Assembly (NCBI RefSeq): GCF_000686605.1
Contig: NZ_JMLC01000016.1
Location: 1-47,364, forward strand
Length of the DNA stretch: 47,364 nt
DNA from: Streptococcus sobrinus DSM 20742 = ATCC 33478
GTDB taxonomy: Bacteria; Bacillota; Bacilli; Lactobacillales; Streptococcaceae
Direction: 5' to 3'
Shown: positions 26,891 through 36,735 of the stretch, one piece after another
Position numbering within the stretch: position 1 is the stretch's first letter
Layout: each line of letters begins with the position of its first letter
The notes under the pieces: generated by a model
Seen by the model: the letters and a program-made list of their open reading frames with translations, nothing else
The model's database searches: none
What the model was told of the DNA's origin: nothing
Program-made: the position numbers and the translations under genes

Positions 26891-27694
26891 CTACACCAAA
26901 TCTATTAGCTTCAATTGTTTCACCGCCGTATGATCTAAGAGCTTGACGGCATGTTCCAAGAGGTAAGCACGGGTGTGCCTAGCTGGATCTCCGTATTCCA
27001 AGAGATGGGCCTGCAACTGTTTCGCTCTCAGCTGATCTTCATCTTCCACACTAAAGAGAACTGCCAAATGATAACCTTCTTCAGATTTGAAAAGTTCCGA
27101 AGCTTCGGTTGGAACTGCTAGAGCCTTGGCTGCTACGATAGCGGCTTCTAAACTAGGAAAATCAGCCACATAATGAGCATAACTGGTAATAGGAATAAAG
27201 TCCTCCTCTTTGATTTTAAAGAAAGTGTCCTCTTCATCATCCTCTGAACTCGTCGTTCCAGACTTACCATCCTCAAGGGGCAGCCCGCTGATTGCATCGT
27301 CCAGCATAGCCTCCAGATTCTTCAGTTTTTCATGAGCCTCAGTATCACCCTGAGCCATCATATTCTTTTCAAGATTCTTGAAAAAATCTTCAGGATTCAT
27401 GTCTGACATATCACCCATATCTTGAGCCAACTGCTCAAAATCTAGACTTTCATTGAGCTCAGATTTGGTCACAAAAACATCAATGCGATCCTTGCGGGGA
27501 GTCACTCGAAAGCTTAACATCCCTGTTGATTTAAAGCTATCCGGAATATCTAATTCGTCCAATATTGTGTAGAAAAATTCTTCTGTTTTTTCTTGAGGCA
27601 TGAGGAAATCTTTTAATTCCATGCCATATGAGTCCAAATCGTCAAGACTCACCGAAATCTTGAGCGTTGACTCATTAATTTGTTTCATTTCCAT
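26891..27694 (-). CDS. mecA: Adaptor protein MecA
   Basis: A 267-residue adaptor that brings substrates to the ClpC/ClpP protease, classically the competence regulator ComK (ComX/ComW in streptococci). The N-terminal substrate-binding domain starts MEMKQINESTLKISVSLDDL and includes KDFLMPQEKTEEFFYTILDEL. A long acidic linker spans about 95-160, and the C-terminal ClpC-binding domain ends FSVEDEDQLRAKQLQAHLLEYG. GAGG lies at the right distance from ATG 27694. Streptococcal MecA is normally about this length. Confidence 0.94.
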   Translation of the reverse strand: MEMKQINESTLKISVSLDDLDSYGMELKDFLMPQEKTEEFFYTILDELDIPDSFKSTGMLSFRVTPRKDRIDVFVTKSELNESLDFEQLAQDMGDMSDMNPEDFFKNLEKNMMAQGDTEAHEKLKNLEAMLDDAISGLPLEDGKSGTTSSEDDEEDTFFKIKEEDFIPITSYAHYVADFPSLEAAIVAAKALAVPTEASELFKSEEGYHLAVLFSVEDEDQLRAKQLQAHLLEYGDPARHTRAYLLEHAVKLLDHTAVKQLKLIDLV

Positions 27695-27835
27695 CGTTTT
27701 TACCTCGCACGAGTAGTTACTACATTATACAAGAAAAGGGCTAAAAGTTCAACGAAACGGAAAGCACCAGAGTTTCAGAACTAGCACAAACTACTCAATC
27801 CTATCAGGGCTCCTCTTGCTTATCTGAAACAGACA

Positions 27836-27866
27836 AAAAGGCCGAAAGTTTCCCTTCGGTCCTCAA
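27836..27866 (-). terminator. uppP terminator
   Basis: On minus GACCGAA...TTCGGCC followed by TTTTTGTC, just after the uppP stop. Confidence 0.6.
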
Positions 27867-27874
27867 TTCATAAC

Positions 27875-28717
27875 TTATACCATCAAAACCTTGGCAGCTG
27901 CATAAATCAGCAAGATGATTCCTAAAACAATGCGGTACCAACCAAAAACAGTAAAATCATGTTTTTTAACGAAGTTGGTCAGGAATTTAATTACAACCAT
28001 GCTGACCGCAAAGGCCACCAGAGAAGAAACTAGGAGCACCAACCACTGAGCAAAATTTAAGTGATTGCCATCCAACAGGAACTTGACAAACTTGAGTCCG
28101 CTGTAGCCAAACATGGTCGGAATCCCTAGGAAAAAGGTGAAATCCGCTGCCACACTCCGGCTGGTGCCAACCAAGATAGCCCCTAAGATCGTAGCCCCCG
28201 AGCGGCTGGTCCCCGGAATAATACTGAGAACTTGGAAAAGCCCGATGTAGAGAGCTGTCTTGTAGTGCATGCGGGCCAGGTCAGTCACCTGAGGCTCCAC
28301 ATCGCGGTTGCGACGTTCAATCCAAATAAAGGCAATCCCGTAGACGATGAGCATGGTCGCTACGCTGGTGAAATTACTGAAATGAGCATCCATCCAATCG
28401 TCCAAGAGGAGACCGATAATGGCCGAAGGGATGCAGGCGATAATCACCTTCATCCAGAGTTGCCAGGTCAGCCGCACCTCCCGAGCCGTCTTACCCTTCT
28501 GGAAGGGATTGAGACGTTCAAAATAGATGACCATAACCGCCAAGATGGCCCCCAGCTGGATGACAATATTGAAAAGTTCATTGAAGGCATGACCTTGATT
28601 GAGTTTGACAAACTCCTGAACCAGAATCAAGTGACCGGTACTGGAAATTGGCAGCCACTCAGTAATCCCTTCGACAATTCCGAGAAAAATGGCCTTAATC
28701 AGTTCGATGACTAGCAT
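27875..28717 (-). CDS. uppP: Undecaprenyl-diphosphatase UppP/BacA
   Basis: 280 residues. UppP recycles the lipid carrier undecaprenyl pyrophosphate outside the membrane and gives bacitracin tolerance. The two signature motifs are intact: [18 protein letters not shown] and [17 protein letters not shown], both with catalytic residues. Eight hydrophobic segments follow the known layout. I chose ATG 28717 with AGGAG upstream, not the longer frame from 28753. It stands next to rgpG-mecA, and it serves the same lipid carrier that RgpG uses. Confidence 0.95.
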   Translation of the reverse strand: MLVIELIKAIFLGIVEGITEWLPISSTGHLILVQEFVKLNQGHAFNELFNIVIQLGAILAVMVIYFERLNPFQKGKTAREVRLTWQLWMKVIIACIPSAIIGLLLDDWMDAHFSNFTSVATMLIVYGIAFIWIERRNRDVEPQVTDLARMHYKTALYIGLFQVLSIIPGTSRSGATILGAILVGTSRSVAADFTFFLGIPTMFGYSGLKFVKFLLDGNHLNFAQWLVLLVSSLVAFAVSMVVIKFLTNFVKKHDFTVFGWYRIVLGIILLIYAAAKVLMV

Positions 28718-28972
28718 AATATCTCCTGTTTTTTGAAAATCAATTTGCTTCATTATAACAAAAAGCAGTGGTTTTTAAAATGGCAGTTGAAGAAAAATCG
28801 CAAGCCTTAGACCCTGTTTTTGCTGTCTTACCTCAAGTATATAGCCACATAAGGCTCAACCACTACTAGAGGATAAGATGGCAACAGCAATCCCTAAAAC
28901 AATCGGCTAGAACCAAAAAGCCAGCCCAAGGGCTGACTTGATAAAGGCAAAATTTCTACAATGGTGACTTGG

Positions 28973-30898
28973 CTAGAAGGCCCCGAATCCACCGCCGCCA
29001 CCTCCGCCGGAGAAGCCGCCACCACCAGAGAAACCGCCACCACTGGAAACGTGGAAATTCTGGGCAGCGACAGCTTGATGACCAAAGTTGGCAAAGTTTT
29101 GAGAGCTTAGATAGAGATAAGGGAAGAGATTGTAGCTTAGATACTGATTAACGACTGGAGGAACTGCAATATCCTGCATTTTAAGAACTTCCTCAACCTG
29201 TTTGGCATAGCCAAAAAGGGTCGCATAAACTAAAATACGATTCCAGACGACAATGGACTCTAACTGAGCCTTATCAAAGCGTTTGATGTCCTTCATCATC
29301 CGACGAAAAGCTTGCCAGGCTTGGTAATCAGTCTTGGCTTCATCTCTTGGAGCGCCATCTCGCTTATCAAATCTGCTAAACCTTATGAGGATAACCAACA
29401 AAACAATGGCTAGCAGAATCATAGCAAGGTAGCCTAGAATCATGGGCCAGTTTAGCCCACTTAAAAGATTCGTGATACCAGCATAAACTAGGGAAATAAA
29501 GACCAGAGCTATGGTCAGAGAAAGCATCACAAGGCTGAAGCGGCGCCTCATATTTTCACCAGCCGTCAAAGGTCGGTAGTAATCGTCTAAACCTAGGGAA
29601 CGTTTGTCTTCCGCAACATTCTGAGTCAATTCTTCTAAATCTTTTTCAAAAACAGAAGTCATCCTGCGACCATAGCGATTGACCTCTTCAACACGATAAC
29701 CATTTTTTACACTAATACTTTTATCAACACGATAAGTTGGAAATAGGTCAGACATTGCGACCTTAGCACCTAAATTCGGACCTAGGGCCATCTCCAAAAA
29801 TGTTAATTCGGAGGCTGAGAGATTGTCCGAATGAACATGACAAAGCCAAAGGCCATCTTCAGAGGATTCCAATTTCAAATTCCCCCGATCAATCAAATCT
29901 AGGAGACTGGCTTGGACCATATTTTCAAAACGCAAATTTCCCCTGCCAGCACTGATAGGATTTACCTCTGACCAATCCGTACTATAGACAAGCGAAGCAA
30001 CTATCTGAGGAGACCAGTCATTCGGGGCTGAATAGAGCCACTTGGGTCCTCTACCACTAACTCGACCTCGTAGTGAAAGTTTATAGTAACTAAATAAGAG
30101 AAGAGCTAATACTAAGATGATAAGTCCTGCGACGGGAATGATCACATAGAATATCTTTTGATAGAGTTTCGTTTTCCGCTTAATGGTTTCCTCTTGTTCT
30201 TTAAAGTGAGGAAGGCCTTTTCCTTGAACAGGCTTATCAACGGAGAAGGCTTGGGAATCCCAATAACCGTGTAATTCTAATGCCTTTCCAGCACCGATAT
30301 AATCAGTCGATAGTTGGTAAGCATCGCCTGTTTTTGTCACCTTAACATTCGGTTGCAAGAAGCCTAGATGGGCAAAAAGCTGCGATTGACTAGTTTCAGG
30401 TCCACTCACCCTAAAAGTCACATTATGGGCAACTTCATCACCATCGGAAATGGGCTTCCAATTTAACTCGGCAATATCCTGATGAATGGTCAGAATATTT
30501 TTTAACTGCCAAGTTACTTTTACTTTAACAGTGTCCCCTGATTCTCCACCATCATAAATTTTCAGACGGTATCCATCATCAAGCTTCTCTAGTTCCGTCT
30601 TTGGTCTAAAAGCCTTGCCATTATTTATGGCAACCTCAGATTTTGTATGGTCCCCGTCAATGTCAAAGTCTTGTGGTATATTTCCAGCCTTGCCTAGACT
30701 GACATACTGACCATGATAGTCTGAATCAAAATGATAGGTAATAGTCTGGCTAAAGGTTGCCGTATTATCCTGATGAATTTCTAAAAGACCGTCATAGCGA
30801 CTAATTTTATAATCAACATCATCAGCCAAAGAAATTTTTTGGAAAAACAATACCAGAGCCAGTAATCCTAAGCAAGTTAACAGAAGTTTCTTTTTCAT
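28973..30898 (-). CDS. DUF2207 domain membrane protein with Gly-rich tail
   Basis: 641 residues from ATG 30898 (AGGGGAAG upstream). A signal peptide (MKKKLLLTCLGLLALVLFFQ) leads an extracellular DUF2207-type domain (VDYKISRYDGLLEIHQDNTATFSQTITYHFDSDYHGQYVSLG). A membrane segment near 250-272 (VIIPVAGLIILVLALLLFSYY) follows, then a cytoplasmic region, two more membrane segments near 465-520 and a C-terminal tail of almost only Gly, Ser and Phe (SSGGGFSGGGGFSGGGGGGG). The family is widespread with unknown function. S. mutans has a protein of this kind at the same position beside uppP. Confidence 0.88.
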   Translation of the reverse strand: MKKKLLLTCLGLLALVLFFQKISLADDVDYKISRYDGLLEIHQDNTATFSQTITYHFDSDYHGQYVSLGKAGNIPQDFDIDGDHTKSEVAINNGKAFRPKTELEKLDDGYRLKIYDGGESGDTVKVKVTWQLKNILTIHQDIAELNWKPISDGDEVAHNVTFRVSGPETSQSQLFAHLGFLQPNVKVTKTGDAYQLSTDYIGAGKALELHGYWDSQAFSVDKPVQGKGLPHFKEQEETIKRKTKLYQKIFYVIIPVAGLIILVLALLLFSYYKLSLRGRVSGRGPKWLYSAPNDWSPQIVASLVYSTDWSEVNPISAGRGNLRFENMVQASLLDLIDRGNLKLESSEDGLWLCHVHSDNLSASELTFLEMALGPNLGAKVAMSDLFPTYRVDKSISVKNGYRVEEVNRYGRRMTSVFEKDLEELTQNVAEDKRSLGLDDYYRPLTAGENMRRRFSLVMLSLTIALVFISLVYAGITNLLSGLNWPMILGYLAMILLAIVLLVILIRFSRFDKRDGAPRDEAKTDYQAWQAFRRMMKDIKRFDKAQLESIVVWNRILVYATLFGYAKQVEEVLKMQDIAVPPVVNQYLSYNLFPYLYLSSQNFANFGHQAVAAQNFHVSSGGGFSGGGGFSGGGGGGGFGAF

Positions 30899-31074
30899 TA
30901 TCGGCTTCCCCTTTTCTATTAGTAATTCTATTCTATCATAGTTTAGAAGATAGAAAAAATCCGGTAAAAATACCAATCACCTCCCATTGAAATACTCCCT
31001 CATTTCCTGTAAAATAGGTTAATATGTATATTTATGCCTTGATTTATGTTTCAAGCTATTCATAGGAGTAAGAG

Positions 31075-32619
31075 ATGAATCACATTAAAAAAATAAGTTT
31101 CAGTCTGATTTTAGCTCTGGCCATCCTTTTTGGAGGGCTCTCTAGGGCTAAGGCTGACCAATACTTGCGTGTCGGAATGGAAGCGGCCTACGCTCCCTTC
31201 AACTGGACTCAAAATGACGACTCCAACGGAGCCGTTCCCATCGAAGGTAGCCAGCAATACGCCAATGGCTATGATGTCCAAATCGGTAAGAAAATTGCCA
31301 AGGGCATGGGCAAGAAACTCTTGGTGGTCAAGACCAAATGGGACGGCCTCCTACCCGCCCTGACCTCCAAGAAGATTGACCTCATCATCGCTGGGATGAG
31401 CCCAACCGAGGAGCGTAAGAAAGAAATCAATTTCTCCAACAGCTACTACACCAGCGAGCCTGTTCTAGTTGTCAAGTCAGACGGCAAGTATGCTAGTGCC
31501 ACTAAACTCTCTGATTTCAAGGGAGCCAAGGTAACTGCCCAACAAGGGGTTTACCTTTATGGTCTGATTGACCAAATTTCTGGCGTTAAGAAACAGACCG
31601 CTATGGGCGACTTCTCGCAAATGCGGCAGGCCCTCTCCTCAGGGGTCATCGATGCCTATGTTTCTGAGCGACCAGAGGCTAAGACGGCCATGGCTTCCAG
31701 CAAGGACTTCAAGATGATTTCCCTCAAACAGAGTTTCAAGACTAGTCCTTCAGATACGGCCCTTTCTGTTGGTCTGCGCAAGGATGACACCGCTACCCAG
31801 GAAAAAGTCAACCAAATCTTGACGACTATTCCAGAAAAAGAACGGCTCAAGCTCATGGATAAGATGATTACCGAGCAGCCATCTAACAGCAAGAAGAATG
31901 CAGGCTTCCTCAGCCAGGCTTGGACCATCCTCAAAAACAACTGGCACCAATTCCTACGTGGAACTGGAATTACCCTTTTGATTTCAATCGTCGGTACCTT
32001 GGTCGGCTTGGTCATTGGCCTCTTAATCGGTGTCTACCGAACAGCGCCACAAGCAGGCAACAAGGCGCTAGCCCTCCTGCAAAAGGTCTTCGGCTGGATT
32101 CTCAATGTCTACATTGAAATCTTCCGTGGTACCCCAATGATTGTTCAGGCCATGGTTATCTATTACGGAACCGCCCAAGCCTTTGGGGTCAACCTGGATC
32201 GGACCTGGGCTGCCATCTTCATTGTTTCCATCAATACCGGTGCCTACATGAGTGAAATCGTGCGTGGTGGTATCTACGCCGTTGACAAGGGCCAATTTGA
32301 AGCAGCCACCGCCCTCGGCTTCAGCCACAATCAAACCATGCGCAAGATCGTCCTGCCTCAGGTTGTGCGAAACATCCTGCCAGCAACCGGTAATGAATTC
32401 GTCATCAACATCAAGGACACCTCAGTCCTTAATGTTATCTCGGTTGTCGAGCTCTACTTCTCTGGTAATACCGTGGCAACCCAGACCTACAAGTATTTCC
32501 AAACCTTCCTCATCATCGCCGTTATCTACTTCATCCTGACCTTCACGGTAACCCGTATCCTGCGTTATTTGGAACGCCGTCTGGACCAAGATAATTACAC
32601 CCAAGGAGGTGCCCACTAA
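31075..32619 (+). CDS. Amino-acid ABC transporter, fused substrate-binding and permease protein
   Basis: 514 residues. A signal sequence is followed by a periplasmic-type binding domain (about 25-260), with [14 protein letters not shown] and [30 protein letters not shown] typical of polar amino-acid binding proteins. The permease half (about 285-510) has [26 protein letters not shown] and the EAA-type loop [26 protein letters not shown]. Such GlnHP-type fusions import glutamine or related amino acids. Its stop overlaps the start of the ATPase gene by one base (TAATGG), so the two form an operon. The exact substrate is not predictable from the motifs. Confidence 0.93.
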   Translation: MNHIKKISFSLILALAILFGGLSRAKADQYLRVGMEAAYAPFNWTQNDDSNGAVPIEGSQQYANGYDVQIGKKIAKGMGKKLLVVKTKWDGLLPALTSKKIDLIIAGMSPTEERKKEINFSNSYYTSEPVLVVKSDGKYASATKLSDFKGAKVTAQQGVYLYGLIDQISGVKKQTAMGDFSQMRQALSSGVIDAYVSERPEAKTAMASSKDFKMISLKQSFKTSPSDTALSVGLRKDDTATQEKVNQILTTIPEKERLKLMDKMITEQPSNSKKNAGFLSQAWTILKNNWHQFLRGTGITLLISIVGTLVGLVIGLLIGVYRTAPQAGNKALALLQKVFGWILNVYIEIFRGTPMIVQAMVIYYGTAQAFGVNLDRTWAAIFIVSINTGAYMSEIVRGGIYAVDKGQFEAATALGFSHNQTMRKIVLPQVVRNILPATGNEFVINIKDTSVLNVISVVELYFSGNTVATQTYKYFQTFLIIAVIYFILTFTVTRILRYLERRLDQDNYTQGGAH

Positions 32620-33359
32620 TGGCTGAGCCAATTTTAGAAATCAAGCATTTAAAAAAATCCTACGGACAAAATGAAGTCCTCAAGGACATCTCCCTCAGTG
32701 TCAACAAGGGAGAAGTTATTTCCATCATTGGTAGTTCAGGTTCTGGGAAGTCAACCTTCCTGCGCTCTATCAACCTCTTGGAAGACCCGACCGAAGGACG
32801 AATCCTCTACCACGGGCAAAATGTCTTGGAAAAAGGCTATGACCTGACCACCTACCGCGAAAGACTGGGCATGGTTTTCCAATCCTTCAACCTCTTTGCC
32901 AACCTCAATGTCTTGGACAATGCCATTGTCCCTCAAACAACCGTCCTCAAGCGGGACAAGGCTGAGGCCACTAAAATTGCCAAGGCCAATCTGGAAAAGG
33001 TCGGCATGAGCGAACAATACTGGAAGGCTAAACCCGCCCAGCTCTCAGGGGGACAAAAGCAAAGGGTCGCTATCGCCCGTGCCCTCTCTGTCAATCCAGA
33101 AGCCATCCTCTTTGACGAACCAACCTCGGCTCTGGACCCAGAAATGGTCGGCGAAGTTCTCAAAACCATGCAAGACCTGGCCAAATCTGGCTTGACCATG
33201 CTGATTGTAACCCACGAAATGGAATTCGCTAAAGAAGTCTCTGACCGTGTTATCTTCATGGATAAGGGAGTCATTGCCGAACAAGGCACGCCCCAACAAA
33301 TCTTTGAAAATCCCCAAGAAGCCCGCACCAAAGAATTCTTGCAGCGCTTCTTAGGCTAA
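32619..33359 (+). CDS. Amino-acid ABC transporter ATP-binding protein
   Basis: 246 residues, GlnQ type. Walker A is [12 protein letters not shown], the signature is [15 protein letters not shown], Walker B is [12 protein letters not shown] and the switch His is in VTHEMEF. It powers the fused permease encoded just upstream, with which it overlaps by a single base. A strong terminator follows. Confidence 0.94.
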   Translation: MAEPILEIKHLKKSYGQNEVLKDISLSVNKGEVISIIGSSGSGKSTFLRSINLLEDPTEGRILYHGQNVLEKGYDLTTYRERLGMVFQSFNLFANLNVLDNAIVPQTTVLKRDKAEATKIAKANLEKVGMSEQYWKAKPAQLSGGQKQRVAIARALSVNPEAILFDEPTSALDPEMVGEVLKTMQDLAKSGLTMLIVTHEMEFAKEVSDRVIFMDKGVIAEQGTPQQIFENPQEARTKEFLQRFLG

Positions 33360-33378
33360 ACATCTAGAAAAGTCAACC

Positions 33379-33410
33379 GCTCCACAGCCTCAAACTGTGG
33401 AGCTTTTTTT
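33379..33410 (+). terminator. Terminator of the amino-acid transporter operon
   Basis: GCTCCACAG-CCTCAAA-CTGTGGAGC followed by TTTTTTT, about 20 bp after the ATPase stop. Confidence 0.9.
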
Positions 33411-33573
33411 CTTGCCAAATAATTAATTGGGCATCGGAAAATATGGTACCCCGCCCATTAACCAAAACCAGACAAAATTTGCCCAGAACTTTTAAAAAAT
33501 GAGTTGACATTATAGAGATGACGGCTAAGCCAGACAATCAATTTGACAACCTGAGGAGCTGGGAAGAGGGGTA

Positions 33574-33905
33574 GATAATACCACTTTCGCTGAGTTAGTA
33601 AGGGGATAGGAAACTGTCATAGCAGTTTTCGTAGTGCCTCTAAACGCTTGATTTTAGGGGGACTTTCCCATTTGTGACGCTTATCGATAATACTAGCCAA
33701 ACTAGGTTAGTAAGGGACATAGGGACCCGCCATAGTGGGGCTCGTAGATAGGCTTGACGGAAATGATAGCCTGGCAAGGGCCTCTTGCGACGGGAAGCAA
33801 AAGTGATCGATAATACCACTTTTGCTGAGTTAGTAAGGGGAGTAGGAAACTGTCGTAGCAGTTTCCGTAGTGCCTCTAAACGCTTGGTTTTAGAGGCACT
33901 TCACC
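33574..33905. repeat. Tandem array of three hairpin repeats (family D)
   Basis: Three units of about 100 bp begin GATAATAC near 33574, 33686 and 33809. Each carries GTTAGTAAGGG, then TAGG, a stem, a CATAG/CGTAG loop, the complementary stem and CGTAG. Stems are GGAAACTG/CAGTTTTC in unit 1, GGGACCC/GGGGCTC in unit 2 and GGAAACTG/CAGTTTCC in unit 3, so the bases differ while pairing is largely kept. Units 1 and 3 are close to identical; the middle one has diverged. No gene is seen in 33411-33907. Confidence 0.8.
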
Positions 33906-33907
33906 CC

Positions 33908-33937
33908 TTGACAGCCCTAACTTTCGCTTGTTATAAT
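33908..33937 (+). promoter_or_regulatory. brnQ promoter
   Basis: TTGACA (33908-33913), an 18-bp spacer and TATAAT (33932-33937), directly after the third repeat unit, leaving a leader of about 60 bases before ATG 34005. Confidence 0.8.
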
Positions 33938-34004
33938 AAACTGTCAAACAATTTTATACAATTATATGCAATTCTAATTTTGCATACCTATATTGGAGGA
34001 ACAC

Positions 34005-35420
34005 ATGCAAAAAAAATCCACCTACTGGATTATCGGTTTTATGCTCTTTGCCCTCTTCTTTGGGGCTGGTAACCTGATTTTCCCCGCCTATCTTGGTATC
34101 TATTCTGGGACCAACCTGGCCCTAGCAATTCTAGGTTTCTGTATCACAGGCGTATCTCTTCCCTTGCTAGGCGTTGTAGCAGTGGCCTACTCAGGTAAGA
34201 CCGATGTCGAATCCATCGCCAAACCTGCTTCCAAGGCCTACGCTCTCTTTTTTGCTATCGCCCTCTACCTGACCATCGGTCCCTTCTTTGCCATCCCTCG
34301 GACCGGAGCCGTTTCCTATGAGATTGGGATTAAACCCTTCTTTGGTAGCGGTCAAGTCGCCCACATCATCTACGGTCTGGTCTTCTTTGGTCTCTCCTAC
34401 CTGATTGCCGTCCGGCCAAGTAAGATTGCTGACCGGATTGGGAAATATTTGACTCCAGCTCTCTTGATTTTCTTGGGAATTCTGATTGTCGCTTCCTTTA
34501 TCTTCCCTGCTGGTCCTTTTGGGGCTGCTCACAATGCTTCTCCTGCTGTCGGCGATAGCTTCAAAAACCTGCCTTTCGTCGCTGGATTAATTCAGGGCTA
34601 TAGTACCATGGATGCCTTGGCTTCTCTGGCCTTTGCTATCCTGGTCATTGATGCCGCTAAGGGACATGGCGCAACAACTTCTAATGCTGTTGCTGCTCTG
34701 ACCCTCAAGTCTGGCCTGATTGCTGCAGCCATTTTGGCAGCTATCTATATCTTCGTTGCCCGTCTGGGAGCAACCTCACAATCCCTCTTTAGTCTGTCAA
34801 AGGGGCTCTTTATCCAAGGCTCTGCTCCAATTTCCGACGGTGGCCCTGTCCTTATCCAATCAGCTGCCCACTATATGGGAAATTTAGGACAAATTGTCTT
34901 AGGCATGGCTATCTTCCTTGCCTGCCTGACAACGGCTACGGGTCTGATTACTGCCTGTGCGGAATATTTCCACAAGGTCTTTCCTAAGGTTTCTCACATT
35001 GTCTGGGCAACTGCTTTCACCCTGATTGGCATTATCCTTTATTTCGGCGGCCTTGATCAAATTATCAAATGGTCAATTCCCGTTCTTTATCTGCTATACC
35101 CACTGACTATCGTAACCGTCATTCTCATCTTCTTGAAAAAATGGATTGGTTACAACCCTCTAGTTTACAAGGCAACTCTCGGGTTCACTGCCATTGCAGG
35201 ACTCTTTGATGCCTTCAGTACCTTGTCAGCTCAAACCCAGCTCTTCACCTTGCCAAGTGCTCTGACCAACTTCTTCACTAAGACCCTACCACTAGGTAGT
35301 TACAATATGGGCTGGATTAGTTTTGCAGTCATCGGCCTGGTTGTCGGTCTTAGCCTGACAGGCTTCAAGCCACTAAAGAATTCTGAAAATAAGACTAAAC
35401 CCAAGGAGAAATCTCTCTAA
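34005..35420 (+). CDS. brnQ: Branched-chain amino acid transporter BrnQ
   Basis: A 471-residue transporter of the LIVCS family, importing leucine, isoleucine and valine with Na+ or H+. About twelve hydrophobic segments start with YWIIGFMLFALFFGAGNLIFPAYLG, a family hallmark, and DALASLAFAILVIDAAK follows mid-protein. I chose ATG 34005 with GGAGG five bases upstream rather than the frame start at 33993. It stands near ilvA, whose product leads into the same amino acids. The gene has its own strong promoter. Confidence 0.94.
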   Translation: MQKKSTYWIIGFMLFALFFGAGNLIFPAYLGIYSGTNLALAILGFCITGVSLPLLGVVAVAYSGKTDVESIAKPASKAYALFFAIALYLTIGPFFAIPRTGAVSYEIGIKPFFGSGQVAHIIYGLVFFGLSYLIAVRPSKIADRIGKYLTPALLIFLGILIVASFIFPAGPFGAAHNASPAVGDSFKNLPFVAGLIQGYSTMDALASLAFAILVIDAAKGHGATTSNAVAALTLKSGLIAAAILAAIYIFVARLGATSQSLFSLSKGLFIQGSAPISDGGPVLIQSAAHYMGNLGQIVLGMAIFLACLTTATGLITACAEYFHKVFPKVSHIVWATAFTLIGIILYFGGLDQIIKWSIPVLYLLYPLTIVTVILIFLKKWIGYNPLVYKATLGFTAIAGLFDAFSTLSAQTQLFTLPSALTNFFTKTLPLGSYNMGWISFAVIGLVVGLSLTGFKPLKNSENKTKPKEKSL

Positions 35421-35506
35421 CTAGGAGTATTTTTCAATCTAATCAATCAAAACCTCTTCAGTTAAGAAAATTTTCTCATTACAAACGAATACCGAATACC
35501 TAGACA

Positions 35507-35541
35507 AAGACCCACCCCCATTAATGAGAGCGGGCCTTTTA
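35507..35541 (-). terminator. Terminator of the SPFH gene
   Basis: On minus GGCCCGCTC and GGGTGGGTC can pair over nine bases with several G-T pairs, followed by TTTG. It is weak and also lies at the end of brnQ. Confidence 0.45.
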
Positions 35542-35553
35542 ACTATTCAAATC

Positions 35554-36444
35554 CTATTTAGCCTTGAGGGCCGAGAGGATTTGCGTGCGGATATCTTCTA
35601 CCCCTTCTGGATTATTTGGCAAGAAGAGGGTTTGATTACCGTGGTTAGCGAAGGTATTGAGAGTATCCAAGTATTGGTTGGTCAAGAGGATGGACATGAT
35701 TTGCTCCTCAGTCATACCAACATTAGCTTGCTTGAGTTCAGCGATAGATTCAGCCAGACCATCAACGATAGCCTTCCGTTGTTGGGCGATACCAACCCCA
35801 TGCAGGCGGTCTTTTTCAGCTTCGGCAGACGCAGCAGTCACGATTTTAATCTTATCGGCTTCGGCCAATTCTTGGGCAGCCACACGTTTCCGTTGAGCCG
35901 CATTAATTTCGTTCATGGATTGTTTAACTTCTCCATCGGGCTCAACTTTAGTAATCAAGGTCTTAACGATGATATAGCCGTAGGTGGACATTTCTTCAGC
36001 TACTTGATGCTGCACTTCCAATGCGATTTCATCCTTCTTCTCAAAGAGTTCATCCAAGGTCAATTTGGGAACAGAAGACCGCAGAGCATCTTCAATATAA
36101 GACTTAATTTGAGCTTCTGGCCGCATCAGTTTGTAGTAGGCATCAATAACATTTTGCTCATTAACTCGGTACTGGGTTGCCACATTCATCATGACAAAAA
36201 CATTATCCTTAGTCTTGGTCTCAACGACAATCTCACTTTGCAAGAGTCGCAACTGGACCCGAGCCGCAATCTTATCCATCCCAAAGGGCAGACGCATATG
36301 AATTCCACTGCCAGAGGTCGTTTGGTAGCGACCAAAACGTTCAATAATAGCAACTGATTGTTGCCGAACCACATAGAGGGAGCTGACCAAAAAGAAGATA
36401 AAGACAATCAAACAAAATAATAAAAATACTAAAAATACACCCAT
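35554..36444 (-). CDS. SPFH/stomatin-family membrane protein
   Basis: 296 residues. An N-terminal membrane segment (GVFLVFLLFCLIVFIFFLVSSLYVV) leads an SPFH domain with RQQSVAIIERFGRYQ, GIHMRLPFGMDKIA and MMNVATQYRVNEQNVIDAYY. A coiled region from about 190 has AAQRKRVAAQELAEADKIKIVTAASAEAEKDRL, the stomatin/QmcA type. Such proteins form oligomeric membrane scaffolds; the partner here is unknown. Its ribosome binding region lies in an 18-bp sequence identical to the one before yidC. Confidence 0.9.
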   Translation of the reverse strand: MGVFLVFLLFCLIVFIFFLVSSLYVVRQQSVAIIERFGRYQTTSGSGIHMRLPFGMDKIAARVQLRLLQSEIVVETKTKDNVFVMMNVATQYRVNEQNVIDAYYKLMRPEAQIKSYIEDALRSSVPKLTLDELFEKKDEIALEVQHQVAEEMSTYGYIIVKTLITKVEPDGEVKQSMNEINAAQRKRVAAQELAEADKIKIVTAASAEAEKDRLHGVGIAQQRKAIVDGLAESIAELKQANVGMTEEQIMSILLTNQYLDTLNTFANHGNQTLFLPNNPEGVEDIRTQILSALKAK

Positions 36445-36451
36445 GAGGCTT

Positions 36452-36718
36452 TCCTTTCAAATAAGATACTAAGCAGTTAAGCACCACACAGGAAATAGGG
36501 AAGGAGACGCAGATGCAACTAAGCATCTAGGAAGCTTCTTCTTTTTCCACAGTGATGTAGGCGAGTTCATTCAATAAGTTAAGGAAATAGGCCATTAAAA
36601 TGCCTCTATTTCCTACGGCAACCACTAGGGTGGCTGGCCTAAACTTCTTACTATGTCAGATAATCAAGCATTATAGGCTCGCTTATCTGACTGTCACATT
36701 AAATCTGGGGTAATCATA
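36452..36718. repeat. Repeat (family C) upstream of the SPFH gene
   Basis: It starts with TCCTTTCAAATAAGATAC and further on has TTCAATAAGTTAAGGAAAT, CCTACGGCAACCACTAGGG (36612-36630) and TTATCTGACTGTC near 36690, all also found in order at 2521-3115. It is shorter than that copy. It reaches to within about 20 bp of the ilvA stop. Confidence 0.78.
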
Positions 36719-36735
36719 AGCTAATCCGACTGAAG

